This document shows, one piece after another, positions 6,244 through 11,379 of a stretch of 11,379 nucleotides of DNA. The position numbers and the translations under genes are program-made. The DNA comes from JAGVMG01 sp964461105 (GTDB lineage Bacteria > Chlamydiota > Chlamydiia > Chlamydiales > Rhabdochlamydiaceae): the NCBI GenBank assembly GCA_964461105.1, contig CAYWSY010000066.1:1-11379 (forward strand), written 5' to 3'. The notes beneath the pieces were generated by a model, which did not search any database, had not been told where the DNA came from, and was given only the letters and a program-made list of their open reading frames with translations. Each line of letters starts with the position of its first letter. The stretch's first letter is position 1.

Positions 6244-7207
6244 AGGACTTGAATGCTGAAACAGCCAACTCATCAACAAGTTTTTTAAAAAAGGGGCTTC
6301 GCAAAAATAAGGATCTGTATTGGTCAATAAGTGGATGATTAAGAATTTCTTGCATCGATTTTTTTTGGATTCTAAAAACTTTAACAATGACATTTATCGC
6401 TATCTCTAAACCTTCGCAATTAACTTCATTATGAGCTTCACTATAAACTAATGGCATAAAAACTCGAGGTTGAAGGCTGACTGCATTTTTTCTAGGGCGC
6501 CCCCTTTTTACGCCCCTAGGATTAACGATCCGGATAACCTTTTCTAAATTTCTAAATTCTACCTCATCTTCCTTAGGAGATTTATCAACGTTTGGAAGGA
6601 TTCCCAAATCTAATAAATCTACCAATTCTTGGCTTGATAAGAGTTTTTTTCTGATTTCTTTAGTATTCGCTTCGATATCAAGCCAAAAAACTTGAGCAGC
6701 AGCTTGCCATTTAATATGCCGACGCTGCCATTCACCAATTAAATTAAAACTAAGATTAGCTCCCAGGCTTCTATACACAGATTCCATGGGCTGATCTTTA
6801 AAATCCAACACTGATGAAAGAAGATGAGCAAGGGAGTTTAAATGCGTTTTTTGGCACAGAGATAACTCATAGTTATCTAGGTTCTTTGCGTGAAAATTCT
6901 TGATGCCTTCACCAAATGAATTAGAAGTTTCCGGAGCTGCAAATTCTAAGCCTTTACTTTTTTCGAGAGAAAGATTGTCATTCATCAAAGTCAATAAAGC
7001 ATTTATGAATAATCCATTGGCAATATTAGATCTTCTTCGTTGATCTTTCTCACAAATAACTGATTGTATACGTTTTTGCCTAAAGCTCTCAAATTGCTTG
7101 ATTAATTCTTTAAGAGGAAGATTTAACCAATTTTTTGAATGATCTACACGATTATTGATGAGAATGTCCACTAAGACATTCTCAAGATCATCCACTTTAT
7201 TATCCAT
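6242..7207 (-). CDS. Hypothetical protein with AT-hook-like motif, coupled to integrase
   Basis: A 321-aa, mostly helical soluble protein that I do not recognise. The only motif seen is KRGRPRK (234-240) in PRGVKRGRPRKN, a textbook AT-hook for minor-groove binding of AT-rich DNA. The N-terminal third is rich in leucine and basic residues (LKELIKQFESFRQKR), and the C-terminus is helical (ILNHPLIDQYRSLFLRSPFFKKLVDEL). The ATG at 7207 overlaps the integrase stop by 8 bases and has AAGGAG 7 bases before it, inside the integrase gene, so translation is probably coupled. It ends at a strong hairpin (6208-6234). Co-expression suggests a role in recombination, element maintenance or DNA architecture. 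It does not resemble the chlamydial plasmid proteins I can recall. Confidence 0.8.
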   Translation of the reverse strand: MDNKVDDLENVLVDILINNRVDHSKNWLNLPLKELIKQFESFRQKRIQSVICEKDQRRRSNIANGLFINALLTLMNDNLSLEKSKGLEFAAPETSNSFGEGIKNFHAKNLDNYELSLCQKTHLNSLAHLLSSVLDFKDQPMESVYRSLGANLSFNLIGEWQRRHIKWQAAAQVFWLDIEANTKEIRKKLLSSQELVDLLDLGILPNVDKSPKEDEVEFRNLEKVIRIVNPRGVKRGRPRKNAVSLQPRVFMPLVYSEAHNEVNCEGLEIAINVIVKVFRIQKKSMQEILNHPLIDQYRSLFLRSPFFKKLVDELAVSAFKS

Positions 7208-8255
7208 TCTCAACTCCTTGAAAAACTTGCTCCGTCATTCTAGATACAGCATCAATGGAACGTGATTCGACTAAGTGTGCGTACCTACGTGTTTGAGAGA
7301 CGCTACGATGTCCTAATAAGTGGCCTATTTCCCCTAAAGACAAGCCTTGAGCCAGCATTGCCGTTGCATAGCTATGACGACAATCATGCCCACGAAATCC
7401 CTTCAATTCTGCCCTTTTAATGGCTGTTCTAAATGCCCTTCTGAGCTCAAGTGGTTTGGATTTTTCTTCAGTCGGAAATATATAGCCTACCGAAGAGGAT
7501 TGCTGCGCAAGATCTCGAAGTAACCCTAATGCTAATCCCCGAACTGGGATCGAGCGCATATCAGTGTTTTTTGATTTGGTGATAGTGATTTTTCCCTGAT
7601 GGAGATCTACGTCGGTCCACCTAAGGCAACGAACTTCGTTGTATCGACCTCCGGTGCTCAAAAGCAGGACTACAAAGGTGAACAGATAAGGATTATCGCT
7701 TATACGACACGCTTCAAGAAAGCGGCTGAGTTCCTCAGAATTTAAAAAACGGGTTCTTTCTCGGGGTTCTTTTTCTCTGGAGATTCTGCGAACAGGATTT
7801 TCAGGAGCCCATTCCCACTGCTTTACACAGAGGTTCAGTAGATGGCTCAAAGTGGCAAGATAGCGGTTGCACGTGCTCTTGCTACGAACAACTCCCTTTG
7901 GGGTTGGTTCTGTCAAAAGCTTTTGCTTCTTTTCAGATAGGATAGCTGGTCTAACGTCTTGAAGAAAGAGAGCTCCAAGCTCTTTTTGCCACCATAAGAG
8001 ATGGCCACGCTTAACAACAGAAACAGCTTGCTCTTTAAAGTATCTCTCGACTGCTTCTGAAAAAGTATGGCGTTTACCCTCGGAGTAGAGTTGATGCCGC
8101 CCACAGCGAATATCTGCTTCAACTTTTGAAATCCAAGTTTTAGCATCAGTTTTTCTATCGAAGGCGGCGGTAAGTGTAGGATGTCCCTTTAACCGAACCT
8201 CTGCTTGATAACGAACGCCACCTTTCTTAAGTTTTGTTTCTCGAATATAACCCAT
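7200..8255 (-). CDS. int: Tyrosine recombinase / integrase
   Basis: A 351-aa phage-type integrase that would insert and excise the element at att sites. Residues about 10-55 form an arm-binding domain, about 62-150 the SAM-like core-binding domain, and 165-340 the catalytic domain. The catalytic residues are all present: R204 (TGGRYNEV), K227 or K229 (TKSKNT), H290 and R293 (HDCRHSYAT), H316 (LGHRS) and the nucleophile Y325 (RRYAHL). The ATG at 8255 has GGGAG 6 bases upstream; an in-frame TTG at 8270 is less likely. The gene lies 225 bp from the tRNA-Phe fragment, the normal distance and orientation for an integrase beside its attP. It overlaps the AT-hook gene by 8 bases. Chlamydial plasmids also carry integrase-like genes (pGP7, pGP8) near their helicase gene. 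Confidence 0.94.
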   Translation of the reverse strand: MGYIRETKLKKGGVRYQAEVRLKGHPTLTAAFDRKTDAKTWISKVEADIRCGRHQLYSEGKRHTFSEAVERYFKEQAVSVVKRGHLLWWQKELGALFLQDVRPAILSEKKQKLLTEPTPKGVVRSKSTCNRYLATLSHLLNLCVKQWEWAPENPVRRISREKEPRERTRFLNSEELSRFLEACRISDNPYLFTFVVLLLSTGGRYNEVRCLRWTDVDLHQGKITITKSKNTDMRSIPVRGLALGLLRDLAQQSSSVGYIFPTEEKSKPLELRRAFRTAIKRAELKGFRGHDCRHSYATAMLAQGLSLGEIGHLLGHRSVSQTRRYAHLVESRSIDAVSRMTEQVFQGVENG

Positions 8256-8386
8256 TTTAACTCCCTGCAAGCGAATAGAAGACGGATAGTCCTCTGACCA
8301 ATCGATCTTATCGCTTGATTTACAGTTACTTAAAAGGAGTGCAAATACTGATTACCGTAGATTCAACGGAACCGACACTCCAAAGC

Positions 8387-8412
8387 GATCTTCAAGAATG
8401 TTTTTGAAGATC
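8387..8412. repeat. 9-bp inverted repeat between integrase and att site
   Basis: GATCTTCAA (8387-8395) and TTGAAGATC (8404-8412) are perfect arms around an 8-base loop, followed on the plus strand by TGTTTT. It lies just past the stop of the ackA chimera at 8425 and could end xfp-ackA transcripts, although the minus-strand tail lacks a U-run. It could also be part of the attP architecture. Confidence 0.4.
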
Positions 8413-8460
8413 TGTTTTGGGTGATTAAGAGAAATTGCCAACTCCGTTGGATTTCCGTTT

Positions 8461-8475
8461 TCTCCGGCAAGAGAA
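8461..8475 (-). repeat. 15-bp repeat, copy B (attP arm)
   Basis: Reverse complement of 6133-6147, exact over 15 bases, located 6 bases past the 3' end of the tRNA-Phe fragment on the integrase side. This is where integrase arm sites or Xis sites usually lie. Confidence 0.5.
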
Positions 8476-8480
8476 AGGTT

Positions 8481-8522
8481 TGGCCAGAACTGGAATCGAA
8501 CCAGCGACACAAGGATTTTCAG
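8481..8522 (-). tRNA. tRNA-Phe 3' half (nucleotides 32-73), attP-borne fragment
   Basis: Read on the minus strand, 42 bases fit tRNA positions 32-73 exactly. They are anticodon loop CTGAAAA (anticodon GAA, Phe), 3' anticodon strand TCCTT, variable loop GTGTC, T-arm GCTGG-TTCGATT-CCAGT, 3' acceptor strand TCTGGCC and discriminator A. CCA is not encoded (AAC follows). The 5' half is absent: upstream is ackA coding sequence, which does not complete the D-arm or acceptor stem. It cannot make a working tRNA. It is the piece that would restore a tRNA-Phe gene if the element sat in its normal tRNA target. Confidence 0.85.
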
Positions 8523-8523
8523 G
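8512..8523 (-). other. Attachment-site core at the ackA/element junction
   Basis: CCTGAAAATCCT is shared by two readings: ackA codons for P-E-N and the start of P, and the tRNA-Phe anticodon loop with its 3' stem. ackA homology ends here and tRNA homology begins here, so strand exchange lies within it. A 7-bp exchange in an anticodon loop is common for tyrosine integrases that use tRNA genes. The partner core at the other end is outside the window. Confidence 0.7.
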
Positions 8524-8898
8524 GTTGTGAAGAGGAGCCAAGTCTTTTAGTTTTTCTAGCTCTTTGAAAGAAGAAGGAGTGATGATCGTACTGGATGTGT
8601 ATTTGTCTCCTCCATGGATGAACCGATGACCTATTCCAATGGTAGAGAAAAGATGAGGGTCGATAAGCTTCTCTATTTCTTTCATGAGAAGTAGAAAAAT
8701 TTTATCGATTTCTCCCCCTACAAGATGCTTGATATGTGTTTTCTTTTCTTTAAACACAACAATCTCGATTTGCGAGGTAGATGCATGGATGTTTTTGCAC
8801 TGAGCGTCGAGGATACGCTCAAGATTATCAATGCAAAAAAGAGTGACCTTTAACGATGAACTTCCAATATTGAGGACTTGGATAAGTTGTTTTTTCAT

Positions 8899-11286
8899 TC
8901 AATAAGGCCATTTCCAGTTGAGCACTTCAGGAATGTCTTCACCATGTTCCTGGATGTATTCTTTGTGAAATCTAAGTTTTTCATTGAGAACATCTTTGAT
9001 ATTGGCTTTTGCCTCAGGATCTATGGAAATTCGATCGATGGTGTCTTTGGCAAGATTAAATCGATCTAAATCATTTAATACTGCCATGTCAAAAGGGGTT
9101 GTCGTTGTTCCTTCTTCTTTGAACCCTCGGACATGGAGATTTTTGTGGTTTGTTCGGCGATAGGTAAGTCGATGAATGATCCAAGGGTAGCCATGATGTG
9201 CGAAAATAATGGGTCTATCCGTAGTGAAGATAGCATCAAATTCTTCATCAGAGAGCCCATGAGGGTGTTCGCTTTTAGGTTGCAGTACCATGAGATCGAC
9301 AACATTGACAACTCGGATTTTAAGTGAGGGAAGCATATTCCGTAAAACATCTACCGCTGCAAGTGTTTCCAATGTAGGGACATCTCCTGCGCATGCCATG
9401 ACGACATCAGGGTCTTGCCCCTTATCATTACTCGCCCAATCCCAAATCCCTAGCCCTTTTGTGCAATGTATAATGGCTTCTTCCATGCTCAGATACTGCA
9501 AAGCGGGTTGCTTGCCTGCGACAATCACGTTTACATAATTGCGCGATTTGAGACAGTGATCTGCTACGGATAACAATGTGTTGGCGTCTGGAGGATAATA
9601 CACCCGAATAACTTCAGCTTTCTTATTAACTACAATATCAATAAATCCGGGGTCTTGGTGAGAAAACCCATTATGGTCTTGTCTCCAGACGTGAGATGTT
9701 AATAAATAATTAAGAGAAGCGATCGGTTTTCTCCAGGGAATATGACGTGATACTTTTAGCCATTTTGCATATTGATTAAACATCGAATCGACAATATGAA
9801 TAAATGCCTCATAACAGGAGAAAAAACCATGTCTTCCTGTCAAAAGGTATCCTTCTAGCCAGCCTTGGCAGAGATGTTCACTGAGCACTTCCATGACACG
9901 CCCATCAGCAGAAAGATGGTCGTCAGAAGGAAGGATTGTGGCATTAAAAGACCGGTTTGTGACTTCAAATAAAGCTCCTAGTCTATTTGAAGCAGTCTCA
10001 TCGGGACCAAAAACTCGAAAGTTTTTACTTTCGGGATTGAGCTTCATGATATCTCTTAGGTATCCGCCAAGAATTCTCGCTGATTCGGTGACTACTTTCC
10101 CCGGGGATTCTATTTTAACTGCATAATCCTTTAGATCAGGGCATTTTAATTCTTGAAGCAATATCCCTCCATTTGCGTGAGGATTTGCTCCCATGCGCCT
10201 ATTTCCCTTCGGCGCTATGTCTTGAAGTTCAGGCTTTAATTTTCCACTTTCATCAAATAGTTCTTCAGGTCGATAACTTTTAAGCCATGATTCAAGGAGT
10301 TGTAAATGCTGAGGGTTGGATTGAAAACCAGTTAAAGGAACTTGGTGTGATCGCCAGCTATTTTCTGTTTTTTCCCCATCGACCTCTTTAGGGCCAGTCC
10401 ATCCTTTAGGAGTTCTTAAGATAATCATGGGCCATTGTGGACGTTCAGCATTCCTTTTTTTACGGGCCTTTGTTTGAATATCTAGGATTTCATTAATGAC
10501 GATATCTAGTGTTTTGGCCATCAACTGGTGCATTGTTTCAGGATCCGATCCTTCTACAAAATAAGGTTTATATCCATATCCAACAAAAAGACTCTGCAAT
10601 TCTTCATGACTGATTCGCGAAAGGTATGTAGGGTTGGCTATTTTATAGCCATTCAGGTGTAGGATGGGGAGGACAGCTCCATCATGGATAGGATTGATAA
10701 ATTTATTAGAATGCCAACTGCAGGCAAGCGGTCCTGTCTCTGCTTCTCCATCTCCTACAACGCAGCAGGCAATGAGATTAGAATTATCTAGAACAGCCCC
10801 ATAAGCATGACTGACTACATAACCCAGCTCCCCTCCTTCATGAATGGATCCAGGTGTTTCTGGCGCGGCATGACTAGGAATGCCTCCTGGGAAGGAAAAC
10901 TGCTTAAATAAACGTTGCATCCCTTTGATATCTTGAGTGATATGAGGATAGAATTCACTGTATGTTCCTTCAAGATACGTGTTTGCAATGAGTCCAGGTG
11001 CTCCGTGGCCAGGCCCTAACATAAAGATAACGTTAAGATCAGAATTTCTGATCATTCGGTTCATATGAGCATAAATGAAATTAACGCCTGGTGTTGTTCC
11101 CCAATGGCCTAAGAGTCGAGGTTTGATGTGTTCAAGTTTTAAGGACTCTCGAAGTAGAGGATTTTTTAATAGGTATATTTGACCTACCGAAAGATAATTA
11201 GCTGCTCGCCAATAAGCATTAATCTTATTTATTTCTTCTTTGGATAACAAAGTATCAATTTGATCCCTGGAAAAATCTATTAACAT
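8899..11286 (-). CDS. xfp: Xylulose-5-phosphate/fructose-6-phosphate phosphoketolase
   Basis: A full-length 795-aa cytoplasmic thiamine-diphosphate enzyme. It splits xylulose 5-phosphate (and often fructose 6-phosphate) with phosphate into acetyl phosphate and glyceraldehyde 3-phosphate (or erythrose 4-phosphate). Family signatures seen in order: AYWRAANYLSVGQIYLL (24-40), LLGHWGTTPG with the active-site His 61, GPGHGAPG with His 94, FPGGIPSHAAPETPGS with His 139, and the ThDP/Mg motif VVGDGEAETGPL (176-187) followed by NKFINP and ILHLNGYKIANPT. The C-terminal half (DDHLSADGRVMEVLSEHLCQ split motif, RQDHNGFSHQDPG) is also complete. It is followed without a gap by ackA, the enzyme that would use its product. 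The start ATG has only a distant AAGG. An IS end lies 40 bp upstream. Confidence 0.97.
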   Translation of the reverse strand: MLIDFSRDQIDTLLSKEEINKINAYWRAANYLSVGQIYLLKNPLLRESLKLEHIKPRLLGHWGTTPGVNFIYAHMNRMIRNSDLNVIFMLGPGHGAPGLIANTYLEGTYSEFYPHITQDIKGMQRLFKQFSFPGGIPSHAAPETPGSIHEGGELGYVVSHAYGAVLDNSNLIACCVVGDGEAETGPLACSWHSNKFINPIHDGAVLPILHLNGYKIANPTYLSRISHEELQSLFVGYGYKPYFVEGSDPETMHQLMAKTLDIVINEILDIQTKARKKRNAERPQWPMIILRTPKGWTGPKEVDGEKTENSWRSHQVPLTGFQSNPQHLQLLESWLKSYRPEELFDESGKLKPELQDIAPKGNRRMGANPHANGGILLQELKCPDLKDYAVKIESPGKVVTESARILGGYLRDIMKLNPESKNFRVFGPDETASNRLGALFEVTNRSFNATILPSDDHLSADGRVMEVLSEHLCQGWLEGYLLTGRHGFFSCYEAFIHIVDSMFNQYAKWLKVSRHIPWRKPIASLNYLLTSHVWRQDHNGFSHQDPGFIDIVVNKKAEVIRVYYPPDANTLLSVADHCLKSRNYVNVIVAGKQPALQYLSMEEAIIHCTKGLGIWDWASNDKGQDPDVVMACAGDVPTLETLAAVDVLRNMLPSLKIRVVNVVDLMVLQPKSEHPHGLSDEEFDAIFTTDRPIIFAHHGYPWIIHRLTYRRTNHKNLHVRGFKEEGTTTTPFDMAVLNDLDRFNLAKDTIDRISIDPEAKANIKDVLNEKLRFHKEYIQEHGEDIPEVLNWKWPY

Positions 11287-11297
11287 GCGCGTTTTTT

Positions 11298-11318
11298 ACC
11301 TTTTCCCCTTAAAAAGGT
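11298..11318 (-). promoter_or_regulatory. Small inverted repeat over the xfp leader
   Basis: ACCTTTT (11298-11304) and AAAAGGT (11312-11318) form a 7-bp stem with a 7-base loop. On the minus strand the second arm, AAAAGGT, contains the only AAGG near the xfp ATG, 12 bases away, and AAGGGG falls partly in the loop. It could lower xfp translation or be a chance AT-rich repeat. Confidence 0.35.
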
Positions 11319-11319
11319 G

Positions 11320-11347
11320 AATATACGGCCTTGTTGCGTAAATCAAA
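11320..11347 (-). promoter_or_regulatory. Possible hybrid IS-end promoter for xfp
   Basis: On the minus strand TATATT (11325-11320, one mismatch to the -10 consensus) lies 16 bases after TTTGAT (11347-11342). The -35 candidate falls mostly inside the IS-like terminal repeat and the -10 just outside it, the classic arrangement of a promoter created by IS insertion. Transcripts would start near 11313, 27 bases before the xfp ATG. The -35 match is poor, so this is tentative. Confidence 0.35.
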
Positions 11348-11379
11348 TTTGAGAGCAGCCCCTACCAGGGTGGTCAGCG
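11327..11379. mobile_element. Left end of a probable IS903-group (IS5 family) insertion sequence
   Basis: GGCCTTGTTGCGTAAATC (11327-11344) agrees at 15 of 18 positions with the terminal inverted repeat of IS903 as I recall it (GGCTTTGTTGAATAAATC) and is oriented so that the element body lies to the right. The remaining 35 bases run to the window edge and contain no complete gene. IS903-type elements duplicate 9 bp, so TGAATATAC (11318-11326) should recur at the other end. The identification rests on the short repeat only. Confidence 0.5.

Larger units (their letters stand above)
879..8522 (-). mobile_element. Integrated plasmid/phage hybrid element (left end not in window)
   Basis: All genes from the ackA/tRNA junction at about 8513-8522 down to terL at 879 are on the minus strand: integrase, unknown AT-hook protein, HTH protein, helicase, pGP2-like protein, iteron origin, unknown gene, terS, terL. 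The right boundary is seen directly: ackA stops matching its family exactly where a tRNA-Phe 3' half begins, beside the integrase. No second junction (the 3' part of ackA, or another CTGAAAATCC copy next to it) appears to the left. The element therefore extends at least to 879 and probably past position 1, and the MerR gene may be part of it. Replication genes plus terminase without structural genes suggest a phage-plasmid or a packaging satellite. The full size and the rest of its content are unknown. Confidence 0.75.
8425..8898 (-). pseudogene. ackA: Acetate kinase, truncated by element insertion
   Basis: Intact AckA (about 400 aa) interconverts acetyl phosphate plus ADP with acetate plus ATP. 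Only the N-terminal part remains. Residues 1-128 match the family: VLNIGSSSLKVTLF (8-21, phosphate/nucleotide loop), IGHRFIHGG with the conserved arginine (R92), and DLAPLHNPEN (119-128). From residue 129 the frame runs through the tRNA-Phe fragment and attP arm, giving 29 unrelated residues to a TAA at 8425. The catalytic aspartate and the whole C-terminal domain are missing, so no activity is expected. The ATG directly follows the xfp TGA (TGAATG), so it was the second gene of an xfp-ackA operon. The rest of ackA should lie at the far end of the element. Confidence 0.88.

Noticed and set aside
7794..7805. A second exact copy of the att core (AGGATTTTCAGG on the plus strand) inside the integrase gene.
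   Set aside because: It encodes the common integrase motif A-P-E-N-P in frame, so the match to ackA P-E-N-P codons is best explained by coincidence of short coding motifs; there is no tRNA or ackA sequence beside it.
8256..8350. An integrase promoter (TTGCAC with a weak -10 in this region).
   Set aside because: The -10 candidates match only about half of the consensus; not better than chance in AT-rich DNA.
8350..8362. ACGGTAA on the minus strand near the att site as a fifth iteron.
   Set aside because: Only 7 bases are shared with the iteron core and the flanking TGCA is missing.
8425..8511. The 29-residue tail of the ackA frame as a functional C-terminus.
   Set aside because: It is the translation of the tRNA-Phe half and attP arm, unlike any AckA continuation.
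1..11379. CRISPR array, rRNA, riboswitch, or toxin-antitoxin pair.
   Set aside because: No regularly spaced repeat-spacer units, no rRNA-like conserved stretches, and no recognisable aptamer or small convergent gene pair were seen.

Overview
The window looks like chromosome from a chlamydia-like bacterium (Chlamydiae, possibly a Parachlamydia-type amoeba symbiont) carrying an integrated mobile element. Three things point there. The replication module resembles that of the chlamydial virulence plasmid: a helicase of pGP1 size, a pGP2-like protein directly downstream, and four 22-bp iterons. The element carries a tRNA-Phe 3' half. Base composition is moderately AT-rich and the genes are tightly packed. 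The host assignment is inference; no rRNA or other marker gene is present.

Region 1 (1-878) holds a plus-strand MerR/TipA-type regulator that converges on the phage genes. Whether it is element cargo or flanking chromosome cannot be decided here.

Region 2 (879-8522) is the mobile element, read leftwards on the minus strand. From right to left it holds the attachment site with tRNA-Phe nucleotides 32-73, a tyrosine integrase overlapping an unknown AT-hook protein, and a control region (terminator hairpin, start-codon-sequestering inverted repeat, 15-bp repeat). Then come an excisionase-like HTH protein, a DnaB-N/RepA-type helicase, a pGP2-like protein, a putative origin (four iterons, two inverted repeats, three short direct repeats), an unknown 120-aa gene, and the small and large phage terminase subunits. 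No capsid, portal or tail gene is visible. The combination is a chlamydial-plasmid-type replicon with a phage packaging module, i.e. a phage-plasmid or packaging satellite. The left att site lies outside the window.

Region 3 (8513-11286) is host chromosome: a complete phosphoketolase gene (xfp) directly followed by acetate kinase (ackA). The element has inserted into ackA where its codons for P-E-N match the tRNA-Phe anticodon loop. AckA is cut after about 128 residues, so acetyl phosphate made by Xfp can no longer go through this AckA copy.

Region 4 (11327-11379) looks like the left end of an IS903-group insertion sequence running off the right edge. It lies 40 bp upstream of xfp and may supply the -35 half of an xfp promoter.
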